64,000 bases of DNA from Sinorhizobium sp. B11 (GCA_039725955.1 CP091033.1:496001-560000); one strand, 5' to 3'; shown: positions 9,580 through 19,837, counted from the first letter of the stretch. Notes: generated by a model from the letters alone, not told the origin. Program-made: numbers and translations.

Positions 9580-10359
9580 CTACAACAGATAACTGACCGG
9601 CTCGTTGCGAACCGGATGCGGGAAAACACCCATGCCGACGCCGAAGATCGACTGCAGCATGTCGGCCTGCATGATATCGGCTGGCGTGCCTTCGGCGGTG
9701 ATGCGGCCACGGTTGAGCGCGATGATCGCATCGCAGTAGCGCGCCGCGAGATTGATATCGTGCAGTACGATGACGACGGTTAGCCCGCGCTCATGGCTGA
9801 GTTCCTGCACCAGCGACAGCACGCTGGCTTGGTGCGCGAGATCAAGTGCTGAGGTCGGTTCGTCGAGCAGCAGGCAGCGGGCGTTCTGGGCAAGCATCAT
9901 GGCGATCCAGGCGCGCTGGCGCTCGCCGCCAGACATGCTCGCGACAAGACGATCAGCAAAGTCCTCAAGTTCCGTGCGGACGATTGCTTCTTCGACCATG
10001 TCGCGATCGGTGGCACTGAAGCGGCCGAGCGTGCCATGCCAGGGGAAGCGGCCGAGCGCCACCAGTTCCCGTACGGTCATGCCATCGGTTGCTGGCGTGA
10101 ATTGCGGCATATAGGCGACATGGCGGGCGAAGGCGCGACTGCCCCAGTCGGCGGCCGCCTTCCCGTCGAAAGAGATGGACCCGCTCTTCGGGGCGATCTG
10201 CCGGGCAATGATCTTCAGAAGGGTGCTTTTGCCGGAGCCGTTTGGGCCGACGAGGCCATAGATACGGCCAGCCTCAAGTGTCAGATCGATACCGTCGAGT
10301 ATCGGCCTGTTGCCTATCGCGTAATCGATCCCGGCAAGGTTCAGGAAGGGCGTGGACAC
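9580..10359 (-). CDS. fhuC: Ferric siderophore ABC ATP-binding protein, FhuC type
   Basis: Cytoplasmic ATPase of about 259 residues. Walker A GPNGSGKST, signature MSGGERQ, Walker B CLLLDEPTSALD and H-loop IVLHDIN are present. I place the start at a GTG (10359) because a GGAG lies 7 bp upstream and the protein then begins STPFLNLAGIDY, as in relatives. The frame also stays open to a TTG at 10383. It follows the receptor gene by about 90 bp that includes a TTGACA element. Confidence 0.92.
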   Translation of the reverse strand: MSTPFLNLAGIDYAIGNRPILDGIDLTLEAGRIYGLVGPNGSGKSTLLKIIARQIAPKSGSISFDGKAAADWGSRAFARHVAYMPQFTPATDGMTVRELVALGRFPWHGTLGRFSATDRDMVEEAIVRTELEDFADRLVASMSGGERQRAWIAMMLAQNARCLLLDEPTSALDLAHQASVLSLVQELSHERGLTVVIVLHDINLAARYCDAIIALNRGRITAEGTPADIMQADMLQSIFGVGMGVFPHPVRNEPVSYLL

Positions 10360-10449
10360 GAGGAAACTCCGGCTTTGCTGCAAGGGTTCGGGAGGACCAG
10401 GCCCTCCCTTTCATGCAGCTTCCTGAAAAACTAAACTCGATTTGTCAAC

Positions 10450-12615
10450 TTACCATTTCTTGCTAAGCTTGAAAGTGACCGTGCGTGCGTCACCGTAACC
10501 GCAGACCGTCAGGCCCTGGCAGCTCGACACATACTCCTTGTCGAAGAGATTGGCGACGTTGAGCGACGCCGCCCAATTTTCCTTTTCGTAGCGGATGGCC
10601 GCGTCGAACACGGTCGCTGCCGGTACCTTCTCGGTGTTGGCTTCGTCAGCCCAGGACCAGCCCTGATGCCGAACGCCGGCGCCGAAGCTCACCCCTTCCA
10701 GCGCGCCCGTCGTGACGAGATAGTCGATCCAGAGCGAAGCCTTGACTTTCGGCGTGATGTAAGGGGATTTGCCGACGAGAAGCGGGTTGGCTTCGTTTTC
10801 AAGCACTTCCATGTCGGTATAGTCGAGCCCGGCAGTGACCTTCCAGTTGTCGTTGACGTTGACCTTGCTTTCGAGTTCGAAGCCGCGCGAACGCACCTTG
10901 CCGAGCTGACTCTGTTCGAAGGTGACCGGGTTCGTCACGGCATTGTTGCGCTTGTCGATCTGGAACGCCGAGGCCGTAATCACGCCGTCGAAGAAAGTCG
11001 GCTCATACTTGACACCGCCTTCGATCTGATAGCCTTCCTCAGGCTTGAGCGGGCCGGAAATGCCGGTGCCGATCAACGGGTTGAAGAAGCTTGCGACACT
11101 GACATAGGGGGTCAGGCCATTGTCGAACTCGTAGGCGAGGCCGGCACGGCCGCTGGCTGCGCCATCATCGAAGCTGTAGCTCGTCCCGATCGCGGCATCG
11201 GAGTCGATATCGACATGGTCATAACGGCCATTCAATGTCAGCAGCCAGCCATCACCGAAATGGATCTGGTCCTGAGCGTAAATACCGATCTGCTTCATGG
11301 TGACAATGCCATCGGCGTAAACGAAATTGGCTCCTTGCGGCGTGCCGTACACCGGATCGGTTGCGCTGATCGGGTTAGAGCCGCAGCAAGCCTGCCAATT
11401 GTCCAACCGGTAATATTTGTAGTCGATGCCGGCGAGCAGGTTATGCGTTGCGCCGCCGAACTCGGCCTCGCCCTCGATGCGATTGTCGATACCGACGGAA
11501 TCGACGCCGGAACGGCCTTCGAAGCCGATACGAGCCAGATTGTAATCCGGTGCTGTCGGCACGCCGCCGACATAGCCGTTGAGGTATGGGCCCTGCTCAT
11601 GCTTGTCGAGCCGGCCATAACGGAAGTTCGAGGTGAATTTCACGCCGCTGTCGAATTCGTGCTCGAATTCATAGCCGATCATTTTCTGGACATAACTGCC
11701 GTCGTCGATATCGGGCTCGCCGTAGAAGGCGTCGCGCGGGATCTTGCCGAAGGGCGCGTCTACGACCGTGCCGACATATGGGAAGAAACCGTTGCCGGTA
11801 TGGACCTGATCGAGGCCTGCGAGATAACCCCAGACGGTGAAGCTCGTCGCATCGTCAGGTGCGATCTTCAGCTGCGGCATGATGAAGCCGCGGAAATCAT
11901 GAGAGAAATCCGAGTAGTTGTCGCCGCCGGAGACCTTGCCGGTGATACGGTAGGTCATCGTATCGCTGGAACCAACCTTGTCGGATATGTCGAAACCGGT
12001 GAAGGCGTTGCCGTTACTGTTGATACCGATGTCGGTGTAATAAAGCGGCTCGTCGAGCGGGCGCTTGCGCACGAGATTGATGATGCCGCCCGGATTGGCG
12101 CCACCGTAAAGAACCGAGGCCGGCCCCTTCAGAACCTCGACGCGCTCCAGCATGAACGGATCGATCTGGAAACCGCCGAAGCCGTAGCTGAAGAGGTTCA
12201 GGTTGTCGAAGAAGACGCCGGTCTGTGTGGCGTTGAAGCCGCGGATATAGAACCAGTCCGTATCGGGGTCATTGCCGAAGGGCTGGGTCGTGACCCCTGG
12301 CGTATAAAGCAGGGCCTCGTCGATCTTGTTGGTGATGCCGTGATCGTCCATTTCCTGCTTGCCGATAACGGAGACCGACTGCGGGATCTCGTTCAGCGGC
12401 GTATCGCTCTTGGAGCCTGTGGAAGAGGTTTTTGCGACATAGCCTTTGACGGGGCTGGTGGCGGTTTCATCGCCGGCGCCCTGGATGACGATCGGCGCCA
12501 ACTGCGTCGGATTGGCATCCTGGGCAACGGCGGAAGAGATCGCCATGATGCCGGTGACAGCCGTTCCTGCCAATAGATATGTCCTGAAGGTGAGCCCTTT
12601 GGTCTGCGCTCGCAT
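10450..12615 (-). CDS. fhuA: TonB-dependent outer-membrane siderophore receptor (FhuA/FoxA-like)
   Basis: Outer-membrane receptor of 721 residues with a signal peptide ending near AVAQDA. It has the plug domain of siderophore receptors (NEIPQSVSVIGKQEMDDHG; PASVLYGGANPGGIINLVRK) and a beta-barrel that ends in an aromatic-terminated strand (TFKLSKKW). The length and plug motifs fit ferric-hydroxamate receptors, and the neighbouring fhuCDB supports that. The gene appears intact. An AT-rich element shared with the upstream AraC gene precedes it. Confidence 0.92.
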   Translation of the reverse strand: MRAQTKGLTFRTYLLAGTAVTGIMAISSAVAQDANPTQLAPIVIQGAGDETATSPVKGYVAKTSSTGSKSDTPLNEIPQSVSVIGKQEMDDHGITNKIDEALLYTPGVTTQPFGNDPDTDWFYIRGFNATQTGVFFDNLNLFSYGFGGFQIDPFMLERVEVLKGPASVLYGGANPGGIINLVRKRPLDEPLYYTDIGINSNGNAFTGFDISDKVGSSDTMTYRITGKVSGGDNYSDFSHDFRGFIMPQLKIAPDDATSFTVWGYLAGLDQVHTGNGFFPYVGTVVDAPFGKIPRDAFYGEPDIDDGSYVQKMIGYEFEHEFDSGVKFTSNFRYGRLDKHEQGPYLNGYVGGVPTAPDYNLARIGFEGRSGVDSVGIDNRIEGEAEFGGATHNLLAGIDYKYYRLDNWQACCGSNPISATDPVYGTPQGANFVYADGIVTMKQIGIYAQDQIHFGDGWLLTLNGRYDHVDIDSDAAIGTSYSFDDGAASGRAGLAYEFDNGLTPYVSVASFFNPLIGTGISGPLKPEEGYQIEGGVKYEPTFFDGVITASAFQIDKRNNAVTNPVTFEQSQLGKVRSRGFELESKVNVNDNWKVTAGLDYTDMEVLENEANPLLVGKSPYITPKVKASLWIDYLVTTGALEGVSFGAGVRHQGWSWADEANTEKVPAATVFDAAIRYEKENWAASLNVANLFDKEYVSSCQGLTVCGYGDARTVTFKLSKKW

Positions 12616-12677
12616 AGATTACCCCACTCGTGCCGCGGCTTTTCCTACCGCGCAATGGCCTTGAATAAGTCGAGTGT

Positions 12678-12693
12678 TTAACTCAAATTTAAT
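12678..12693 (-). promoter_or_regulatory. AT-rich element upstream of the receptor gene, shared with the AraC gene
   Basis: On the minus strand this reads ATTAAATTTGAGTTAA, about 63 bp before the receptor start. It matches 14 of 16 bases of the element upstream of the AraC regulator (13708-13723). A weaker relative, AAATCGAGTTTAG, lies upstream of fhuC (10431-10443). It could be the AraC target or an iron-responsive operator. Confidence 0.45.
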
Positions 12694-12777
12694 TGGGCGG
12701 ATTGTCCTGATCGGGTGGAAATTGAACGTTCTTGGGCAATATTCCGCGCGGCGTGCAAAAGCTCAGGCGTGTTGCAC

Positions 12778-13668
12778 TTACGCAATCTGCGCCTTTTTCC
12801 AGTTCGCCGGCGTGGTTCCCAGATTCTTGCGGAAGACACGGGTGAAATGGGCCTGATCGGCAAAGCCCGTTTCGACGGCAATGGTCGTCAGAGGATACTC
12901 GCTGCGCACGAGCAGATGTTTTGCGCGATCGAGGCGGAGATTGGTCTGATATTGATGCGGGGCAACACCGGTCGATGCCTTGAAGGCGTGGCTGAAGTGC
13001 GATTGCGACAGGCCCGTGACGGATGCCAGTTCCTCAAGCCGGATGTTGCGCAGGCAGTTTTCCTCGATGAAATCGGTGGCGCGGCGCAATTGCCAGCCGG
13101 CAAGCTTGCTGCGCTTGCGCGGCTGCACCTTGGTAAGCTTCAGCACATCGATAATGAGGGAGAGCGACAGGCCGTCGCCATAGAGATCATGCAGCGGCTG
13201 CGGATTGACGCATTCGGCGGCAATCAGCTGGGCGAGCGACAACAGCCGCTCGTCGGAAAACAGGAGCTGGGCATTGGCGAGGCGCTGCGGATCGAGATCA
13301 TCGCCGAGCCTTCGGCTGATCGTCTCGACATCGAAATGGATATCGAGATGGCGCAGCGAATGCACATCCACCAGATCTGCCCAGACTTCCATATCGGCCG
13401 GCACATAGGAGATCGGCCGCTTTTCAGTGTCCTGGACCGTGCCGTGGGCACGTGGCGAGAGCTTTACCTGCGAATTGCCCGGCCCGCGCTTCTCAAGGAG
13501 GATGAAAAGCCGCGGGTCGCGCGATACGTAGTAGCCGCCGGAATGGGGAGCACAGTCCACATCCCAGACATCCGCCACGATGCCGTTCCACACCCGGCGA
13601 TTGACGCCTTTGGTGACGGAAAAGCCGTGAATCCTGTTTTGCATGCGCGGTTGAAACGTCATTTCCAC
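12778..13668 (-). CDS. AraC-family transcriptional regulator of the siderophore locus
   Basis: Predicted activator of 296 residues. The C-terminal third is a standard two-HTH AraC domain (RNIRLEELASVTGLSQSHFSHAFK and TTIAVETGFADQAHFTRVFRK). The N-terminal part (about 180 residues) is a cupin-like sensor of the type seen in iron/siderophore-linked AraC proteins. A GTG at 13668 has GGAG 6 bp upstream and is preferred to the ATG at 13662. It sits just upstream of, and co-oriented with, the receptor-fhuCDB-sip genes, so it probably activates them when siderophore or low iron is sensed. Confidence 0.88.
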   Translation of the reverse strand: MEMTFQPRMQNRIHGFSVTKGVNRRVWNGIVADVWDVDCAPHSGGYYVSRDPRLFILLEKRGPGNSQVKLSPRAHGTVQDTEKRPISYVPADMEVWADLVDVHSLRHLDIHFDVETISRRLGDDLDPQRLANAQLLFSDERLLSLAQLIAAECVNPQPLHDLYGDGLSLSLIIDVLKLTKVQPRKRSKLAGWQLRRATDFIEENCLRNIRLEELASVTGLSQSHFSHAFKASTGVAPHQYQTNLRLDRAKHLLVRSEYPLTTIAVETGFADQAHFTRVFRKNLGTTPANWKKAQIA

Positions 13669-13707
13669 TTCTGTCTCCGGCCGGACGACCGAAATAAACC
13701 TTCGTCA

Positions 13708-13723
13708 TAAACTCAAGTTTAAT
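13708..13723 (-). promoter_or_regulatory. AT-rich element upstream of the AraC gene
   Basis: On the minus strand this reads ATTAAACTTGAGTTTA, 40 bp before the AraC start, and matches the receptor-gene element at 14 of 16 positions. Its recurrence before two genes of one pathway suggests a shared operator, possibly for autoregulation. Confidence 0.45.
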
Positions 13724-13779
13724 ACAGGAGGCGGAGTGGGATGACAATCACCCAGTTCATGCGGGTGGAAATGCCGATA

Positions 13780-14535
13780 TCAGACGACGGAGAAGGTCAA
13801 CCTTGCGCTGTCGCCGAAGCGGATGTCGATCTCGCCGGGTTCGGTGAGTTCGACGGCGCCACTGAGCGTGCCGGTGGTGACAAGCGCGCCCGATTTCAGT
13901 GAACCTTCAGGGCGCAGAGGGTCGTTGGCGTAGTCGACCAGCCAGGTCACGACGTCGCCCTTCGGATGTTTGGCTAGGCCGTCATAGATTGTCTTGCTGC
14001 CTTGGGTGACCTTCAGCGGTGTGCTTGCGGCGGTATCGATGAAACTATTTGCGATGGAGGGGCCGAGCACATAGCCGCTATTGCCGAGGCGATCTGCGAG
14101 GAAGAGAAGGAAGGAGACAGCACCGCTTTCCCTGACCGCGCTGACCAGCAGTTCGGCGCCGAGATAGGCGGTGGAGATCGCCTCCAGCACTTCGGCGCGG
14201 CTATAGGGGGCACCCTTGCGGTAGGGCAGATCCTTGCCGAAGCGAACGGCAATTTCGGTTTCGAATTTCAGGCCCGGATACCAGGCAATGGTCGCACCGG
14301 AGACGGCTTCGGCATAGGGATGGAGAGGCGCTGTAACCGGCTGGCCCTCGGGCGAGACCGTGACCTTCCAGGCGTTGCTCGCGATCCCTTCTTCAGCCTT
14401 CACGGCATTCTGGGTTTCCATCGCCTGGTTCAGATCAGCCGGCAGCGAAAAGGCGCTCGTCGGCTCCTGCTTTGCGGCCTGGCGCAAGCCGCGGAGTTTG
14501 GTGGCGAGTGCGCGCGGGTCGAATGAATCAATCAT
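13780..14535 (-). CDS. Fumarylacetoacetase/2-keto-4-pentenoate hydratase-family protein
   Basis: Soluble enzyme of 251 residues resembling the MhpD/hydratase branch of the FAH superfamily. Visible features are KVTVSPEGQPVTAPLHP near residues 58-74, the metal-ligand-like segment LKFETEIAVRFGKDLP at about 98-113, and the late LVTTGTLSGAVELTEPGE. The start has GGAGGAAACAGC in front of ATG. It lies 78 bp downstream of rhaK on the same strand, so it may be a late rha-operon gene, but the known rhamnulose-1-phosphate pathway does not need a hydratase. Substrate not determined. Confidence 0.8.
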   Translation of the reverse strand: MIDSFDPRALATKLRGLRQAAKQEPTSAFSLPADLNQAMETQNAVKAEEGIASNAWKVTVSPEGQPVTAPLHPYAEAVSGATIAWYPGLKFETEIAVRFGKDLPYRKGAPYSRAEVLEAISTAYLGAELLVSAVRESGAVSFLLFLADRLGNSGYVLGPSIANSFIDTAASTPLKVTQGSKTIYDGLAKHPKGDVVTWLVDYANDPLRPEGSLKSGALVTTGTLSGAVELTEPGEIDIRFGDSARLTFSVV

Positions 14536-14613
14536 GCTGTTTCCTCCATCAAATCGAGAGGTGCCACAGTAGCGGCGCAGCCGACGTGGACAAGGCTAGT
14601 CTTGGAAAGACTG

Positions 14614-15981
14614 TTATTCCATCGCGGCGTACCAGCGCTCCCGGTAGGCGGGCAGGCCTGGAATTGCCTGGGGGGAGAAGTGTTTTTCCACCCCGGATAC
14701 CGGCTTGATGCCGGCAAGCAGGGCAGCGCCCTGACTGGTGCCGGTAGAGCCCGGCAGCGCCATCGTATCACGGCCGGTGATTGCGGCAATCAGCGACAGA
14801 TAGGTCTCGTTCAATGCGAAAGGGCCTTCGACGATGATTGGCCCTTTGGCGCCGATCAGCCCGAGGCAGGCCTCCGTCATCAATGCGAGATAGAGGCAGG
14901 AAGCGGCATATTGTTCGTCGCGGCTCGCATCTTCCACGTTGATCCAGCGGCTGACCTTGCCCGGAAAGGGGCCCGAGCCGGGTGCCACGTTCGGCAGCAG
15001 CATGATGCCCCTTTCGACGACACCTGCGATAGCAGCTTTTGCCTCAGCGTCGCCAACCTTGCCGATCTCGGCCGACAGGATTTCGAATTCGCGACCGCCC
15101 ATGAAACGGGAGGAGGGCACGGCGCGGCCATAGGCATCGACATTGGCGAGCGCATCGCGCTTGGCGTCGAGATGGGCGAGATCCCCGCCGACGCCGAAAT
15201 TGATGACCCAGGTCCCGGTCGAAACGACGGTAAAGGGCGCCTCGCGGCCGACGAGATGCGGCAGGAGCGAAGCATTGGAATCATGGATGCCGCAGTAGAC
15301 CGGCACCGAGAGACCGATTTCTTCGGCAATGTCCGGCAGAACGGGACCGAGTGGATCAAAGGCCGAATGGATCGGCGCCATCCGGTCGCGAATGGCAAGC
15401 GCATCGACCAGCGAAGAGTAGGCACCGGTCTTCGGGTTCCAGAGGTCCGTGTGGCAGCCGAGCGAGGTTGCCTCGTTTGCCGCCACGCCGGTCAATCGTG
15501 CCGACCAATATTGCGCATAGGTGAGGATGGTTGCGACCTTGGCGAACTCTTCGGCAAAAGCCGTTTTCTGGTAATGGAGTTGTGCGCCGATATTCAGGCC
15601 CATTGAAAGACGGGGCGAGAAGGTTTCGGTGAAGGGCGGCCGCAACGCGTCATAGGCGTCGCGGATCTCCTGTGGGTATTCATGTTCATAGTCGATGACG
15701 GGCATCACAAGCTTGCCGTCTGCGCCGAGCAGGGCGGCGGCCGCGCCATGCGTGGTGATCGAGATCGCATCGAAACCCGGCTCGCTCGCAAAGGCTTTCA
15801 GCGAGGCGAGAGCGAAGCTCCAGAGTGCTTCAATATCATAATGCGGATAAAGGCCGTCGCGGATGACCGTATTCGGCTCCTTGCGGACGGCGATTTCTGC
15901 GCCCGTCGTGCTGTCGAGAACGACGACCTTGGCGTTTGTCTTGCCGATATCGAGAACGGCGATGCGGCGGTAATCGCTCAT
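14614..15981 (-). CDS. rhaK: FGGY-family rhamnose kinase RhaK
   Basis: Sugar kinase of 455 residues. It opens with the phosphate-1 motif of the actin-like ATPase fold ([14 protein letters not shown]) and keeps a later ATP-binding [14 protein letters not shown]. In R. leguminosarum the orthologous position encodes RhaK, which phosphorylates the sugar and is also needed for transport by the rha ABC system. It overlaps rhaU by 4 bp (ATGA), so it is the last coupled gene of rhaSTPQUK. Gene identity rests mainly on this context. Confidence 0.93.
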   Translation of the reverse strand: MSDYRRIAVLDIGKTNAKVVVLDSTTGAEIAVRKEPNTVIRDGLYPHYDIEALWSFALASLKAFASEPGFDAISITTHGAAAALLGADGKLVMPVIDYEHEYPQEIRDAYDALRPPFTETFSPRLSMGLNIGAQLHYQKTAFAEEFAKVATILTYAQYWSARLTGVAANEATSLGCHTDLWNPKTGAYSSLVDALAIRDRMAPIHSAFDPLGPVLPDIAEEIGLSVPVYCGIHDSNASLLPHLVGREAPFTVVSTGTWVINFGVGGDLAHLDAKRDALANVDAYGRAVPSSRFMGGREFEILSAEIGKVGDAEAKAAIAGVVERGIMLLPNVAPGSGPFPGKVSRWINVEDASRDEQYAASCLYLALMTEACLGLIGAKGPIIVEGPFALNETYLSLIAAITGRDTMALPGSTGTSQGAALLAGIKPVSGVEKHFSPQAIPGLPAYRERWYAAME

Positions 15982-16298
15982 GGCATATGAAAAACAGTAA
16001 CGAGGTCGCTCTGTACGGGCGAATTGTCGGGATTGGACGCCATGATGTCAGCCATATGCGCCCACCATTTCTTCATGACGGGATGGTCCGGCAGGCTTGC
16101 CATCGTGTGATCCTGCGGCCGGGTCAGCACGCCGAAAAGCGTGTTGGTCTCGCGGTCGAGATGGATCGAATAGTCGCTGGCGCCGGACTGATGCAGCAGA
16201 TCGACCAGTTCCGGCCAGATCTCGTCATGCCGTTTCCTGTATTCGGCCTCCATGCCAGGATTGAGCTTCATCTTGAAGGCGTGTTTTTCCAGGGTCAT
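15978..16298 (-). CDS. rhaU: L-rhamnose mutarotase RhaU
   Basis: Small cytoplasmic enzyme of 106 residues that interconverts rhamnose anomers. The sequence has the family pattern [24 protein letters not shown], with His and Tyr residues placed as in RhaU/RhaM, and ends near [15 protein letters not shown]. The frame is open far upstream inside rhaQ, but the ATG at 16298 forms an ATGA overlap with the rhaQ stop and gives the normal family length. The stop again overlaps the rhaK start. Confidence 0.93.
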   Translation of the reverse strand: MTLEKHAFKMKLNPGMEAEYRKRHDEIWPELVDLLHQSGASDYSIHLDRETNTLFGVLTRPQDHTMASLPDHPVMKKWWAHMADIMASNPDNSPVQSDLVTVFHMP

Positions 16299-17305
16299 TT
16301 GGCGCTCATGGCTTTGATGCGGCGGGCGATGATCGGGATCGCGATGGTGATGATCAGGAGCAGGCCGATGAAGATCGACATGACGATGCCGGGTACGTTC
16401 AGGAGCCCCAGACCGAAAGTGACGAGACCCATGACGAAGGCGGCGATAACGACGCCGCCGATCGTGCCGGAACCGCCGAGGATCGAGATGCCGCCGAGCA
16501 CGACCATGGTGACGACTTCCAGCTCCCATCCCTGAGCGATCGACGGGCGCGTCGAGCCGAGGCGCGAGGTGAGGCAGACGGCGGCGATGCCGCTCATCAC
16601 ACCGGTCAGCAGAAAGAGGATGAATTTTACACGCTCGACCGGAATGCCGGAGAAGCGGGCGGCAAAGTCATTGTTGCCGATCGTATAGACCTGCCGGCCG
16701 AAATTCGTCGCATGCAGCAGGATGGCGAAAAGGATCGCCAGTACGATGAACAGAACGAATTCAAAAGAGAAAACCCAGACGACGTAACCCTGGCCGAAAT
16801 AGGCGAAATCAGCCGGATATTTTCCATAGGCCTGGTCGCCGAGCACGATGTAGGAAATGCCGCGGAAGAGGCTCATTGTGCCGATGGTGACGACGATCGA
16901 CGGCAGTTTCAGCACGGAAACGAGCACGCCGTTGAAGATGCCGCAGAGAAGGCCGGTGCCGATGCCGATCAGCACGAGGCCCGGTGTGCCGACGCCGGCC
17001 TGTGCCGCAGCACCCATGGCTGTGGAAGCAAGCGCGATGATCGCGGCAACCGACAGGTCGATTTCACCTGCGATGACGAGCAGCGCCATTGCAAAGGCGA
17101 TCATCGCCTTTTCGGTGAAGTTGAAGGTCGCGTCAGAGAGATTCCAGGCATCGAGAAAATAGGGCGAAGCTACGGAATTGAAGATGAAGATCAGGACGGC
17201 CACACCGAAGAGCAGCACTTCCCAGCTTGACATGACACGCTTGAAGGGTGTGCCGAGGCGATCGGGAATGACGCGCTTTTCGGGTGTTGACGAAACGGCG
17301 CTCAT
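16295..17305 (-). CDS. rhaQ: Rhamnose ABC permease RhaQ
   Basis: Inner-membrane permease of 336 residues of the RbsC/BPD_transp_2 type, with about ten hydrophobic segments. Family landmarks are [14 protein letters not shown] in the first third and [20 protein letters not shown] in the last third. It overlaps rhaP upstream and rhaU downstream, each by ATGA, showing a fully coupled translation unit. With RhaP it forms the rhamnose channel. Confidence 0.94.
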   Translation of the reverse strand: MSAVSSTPEKRVIPDRLGTPFKRVMSSWEVLLFGVAVLIFIFNSVASPYFLDAWNLSDATFNFTEKAMIAFAMALLVIAGEIDLSVAAIIALASTAMGAAAQAGVGTPGLVLIGIGTGLLCGIFNGVLVSVLKLPSIVVTIGTMSLFRGISYIVLGDQAYGKYPADFAYFGQGYVVWVFSFEFVLFIVLAILFAILLHATNFGRQVYTIGNNDFAARFSGIPVERVKFILFLLTGVMSGIAAVCLTSRLGSTRPSIAQGWELEVVTMVVLGGISILGGSGTIGGVVIAAFVMGLVTFGLGLLNVPGIVMSIFIGLLLIITIAIPIIARRIKAMSAK

Positions 17306-18309
17306 GCTGCGACCTCCGCTGCTGCGCGATCCCGCAGGATGATGCGGCCGCGATTGCGCTCGCGCCTTGCATTGAAGACGACGGCGAGAATGATGACGGT
17401 TCCCGAGATCGCCATCTGCGTGAAAGGCGAAATGCCGATGACGGGCAGGGCGTTCTTGATGACACCGAGGAAGAGCGCGCCGAGCACCGTGCCGGCAACC
17501 GAGCCGACACCGCCGGCAATCGAAATGCCGCCGATGACGCAGGCCGCGACGCTGTCGAGTTCGAAACCGTTGGCGATATCAACATAGGCGACCGCATAAC
17601 GGGAAACCCAGAGATAGCTGGAAAGACCGGCGAGCGCGCCTGAGAGCACGAAGGCCAGGAATTTCGTCTTGCCCGTATCGATACCGGCATAAATGGCGGC
17701 GGTCGGATTGCCGCCGGTTGCATAGGCCGAGCGGCCGAACGGGCTGTAGCGCAGGAGCATGTACATCAGCGCGACGATGATGATGGCGACCCAGCTCAGT
17801 ACAGGCAAGCCGAGGATCGGCGTGCGAGGAACGGCAAGGAAGGTCGGCGTCATCTGATGCGCGTTCACCCAGGCGCCGCCCGAAAGCACGAAGGCCATGC
17901 CGCGATAGATGGTGAGGGTGCCGAGGGTAACGACAATCGGCGGTATTTCGAGCCGCCAGACGAGGAAACCGTTGATCGATCCGAGGGCTGCGCCGATCAC
18001 AACTGCCGCAAGGATGAGAACGATGAGCGGCAGTCCGGGAAAGGCGGCGTTCATCATCGCGATCGCCATGCCGGTAAAGGCGAGGTTGGCTGCGACCGAA
18101 AGGTCGATCGATTTCGTCAGGATCACCGTCATCTGGGCAAGCGCCAGGATGATGAGGATTGCCGTATCGTTGAAGATGCCGGCGAGATTATCCGGTGTGG
18201 CGAAATCGGCTGCGCGCGTCGAGAACACGGCAATCATCACCACGATGATGGCGAAGAGCAGGGTTTCGCGTTTTCTGATCAGTCTCATCATGCCCGTCAC
18301 CTCATGCAT
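17302..18309 (-). CDS. rhaP: Rhamnose ABC permease RhaP
   Basis: Second RbsC-type permease, 335 residues from the ATG at 18309, which overlaps the rhaT stop by 8 bp; an ATG at 18291 is the alternative. The conserved KSIDLSVAANLAFTGMAIAM and GGISIAGGVGSVAGTVLGALFLG segments match sugar-importer permeases. It ends in an ATGA overlap with rhaQ. Confidence 0.94.
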   Translation of the reverse strand: MHEVTGMMRLIRKRETLLFAIIVVMIAVFSTRAADFATPDNLAGIFNDTAILIILALAQMTVILTKSIDLSVAANLAFTGMAIAMMNAAFPGLPLIVLILAAVVIGAALGSINGFLVWRLEIPPIVVTLGTLTIYRGMAFVLSGGAWVNAHQMTPTFLAVPRTPILGLPVLSWVAIIIVALMYMLLRYSPFGRSAYATGGNPTAAIYAGIDTGKTKFLAFVLSGALAGLSSYLWVSRYAVAYVDIANGFELDSVAACVIGGISIAGGVGSVAGTVLGALFLGVIKNALPVIGISPFTQMAISGTVIILAVVFNARRERNRGRIILRDRAAAEVAA

Positions 18310-19837
18310 TTCCGGTCGCCGCGCGCACCAGCGCTTCCGGCGAAAGCTGATCGCGTTCGAAGAATCCCGCCGACAGGCCTTCCTTCATGACGAGCACACG
18401 GTCCGACATGCCGATGATCTCGGGCAGTTCGGAAGAGATCATGATGATGGAGAGACCTTCTGCCGCAAGCTCGCTGATGAAGCCATGAACGGCAGCCTTC
18501 GAACCGATATCGATGCCCTTGGTCGGCTCATCGAGAATGATGACCTTCGGCATGGTGGCAAGCCATTTGCCGATGACGACCTTCTGCTGGTTGCCGCCCG
18601 AAAGTGTGCCGACCGGTACGGAAAGGGCAGCAGCGCGCAGGTCCAGCCGCTCGGCATATTTGCGGGCGAGCGCGAATTCCTCCGCGGCCTGCAGGAAGCC
18701 CTTGCGTGAGGTGCGCGTCAACGACGGCAGCGTCATGTTCTGATAGATCGGCATCGGCAGGGCCAGGCCGTGCCGGCCGCGCTCTTCCGGCACGTAGACG
18801 ATGCCGGCGCGGATGGCGTCATGCGGCGAGTTGATCGAAATTGAACGGCCTTCAAGTGTCAAACTGCCCGAGAGCGGCTTGGTGATGCCGAAGAGCGACT
18901 GGGCCAGCTCCGAACGCCCGGCGCCGATCAGCCCGTAGATACCGAGGATTTCGCCCTTGCGCAGCGTCAGGGAAATGTCACGGAATTCGGTGCGATGGCT
19001 GTATTTCTCGACTTCGAGGACCGGGCCGCCGATCGCCACATCGATTTTCGGGAACGCGTTCTCGACGTCACGCCCGACCATCATGCGGACGATTTCGTCC
19101 TGCGGTGTTTCCTTGAGCTTTCCGTGGCCGACGGCACGGCCGTCGCGGAAGACGACGTAATTGTCGGCGATCTCGTAGAGCTCGTCGAACTTGTGGCTGA
19201 TGAAAAGGATTGCCTTGCCGCTTGCCTTCAACCCCTCGACGATGCGGAAGAGATCGTCGATTTCCTTGCGCGACAGCGCAGCCGTTGGCTCGTCCATGAT
19301 GACGATCCGGGCCTCGATCGACAAAGCGCGAGCGATCGCCACGAGATGGCGCTGCGCAATCGAGAGGTCCTTCAAGCGGATCGTTGGATCGATATTGCTT
19401 TCAAGCGAGGTCAGCAGCGCCCGTGAGCGGCTGTTCATCTCGCTCCAGTCGATCGTACGCCAGCGGGTGCGCGGCGCGTGGCCGAGGAAGATATTTTCGG
19501 CGACCGACAGTTCGTCGAAGAGCACGGTCTCCTGGTGGATGGCGGTTACACCTGCATCGATCGCGGCCTGCGCGGTGGCAAAATGCACCGAGTTGCCGTC
19601 GACAATGATCTCGCCCTCATTGGGGCGATAGATACCGGTCAGGATCTTGACGAGCGTCGACTTGCCGGCGCCATTTTCGCCGATCAGTGCCGTCACCTTG
19701 CCGGGATAAAGCGCGATGCTGACATTATCGAGCGCCTTCACGCCCGGAAAGATCTGCGAGATGCCGCGCATTTCCAGAATGGCGGATGCGTCATCGGTTT
19801 TTTGATCCGCGACAGGGTGTTGAAGGGCAGAGGACAT
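18302..19837 (-). CDS. rhaT: Rhamnose ABC ATP-binding protein RhaT (two ATPase domains)
   Basis: Cytoplasmic ATPase of about 511 residues with two fused nucleotide-binding domains, as in RbsA/XylG. The first has an intact Walker A GENGAGKST. The second has the degenerate GLIGAGRSE usual for this family but a good signature LSGGNQQK and Walker B VIILDEPTKGID. I chose the ATG at 19837, with GGTGGT about 10 bp upstream; an ATG at 19855 adds six residues. A strong hairpin separates it from rhaS. Confidence 0.93.
   Translation of the reverse strand: MSSALQHPVADQKTDDASAILEMRGISQIFPGVKALDNVSIALYPGKVTALIGENGAGKSTLVKILTGIYRPNEGEIIVDGNSVHFATAQAAIDAGVTAIHQETVLFDELSVAENIFLGHAPRTRWRTIDWSEMNSRSRALLTSLESNIDPTIRLKDLSIAQRHLVAIARALSIEARIVIMDEPTAALSRKEIDDLFRIVEGLKASGKAILFISHKFDELYEIADNYVVFRDGRAVGHGKLKETPQDEIVRMMVGRDVENAFPKIDVAIGGPVLEVEKYSHRTEFRDISLTLRKGEILGIYGLIGAGRSELAQSLFGITKPLSGSLTLEGRSISINSPHDAIRAGIVYVPEERGRHGLALPMPIYQNMTLPSLTRTSRKGFLQAAEEFALARKYAERLDLRAAALSVPVGTLSGGNQQKVVIGKWLATMPKVIILDEPTKGIDIGSKAAVHGFISELAAEGLSIIMISSELPEIIGMSDRVLVMKEGLSAGFFERDQLSPEALVRAATGNA

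Noticed and set aside
10666..12576. Very long plus-strand open frame (636 codons) opposite the siderophore receptor gene
   Set aside because: It is the antisense shadow of a clear TonB receptor gene; composition is biased to Val/Ile/Asp/Ala as expected from the opposite strand and it matches no family.
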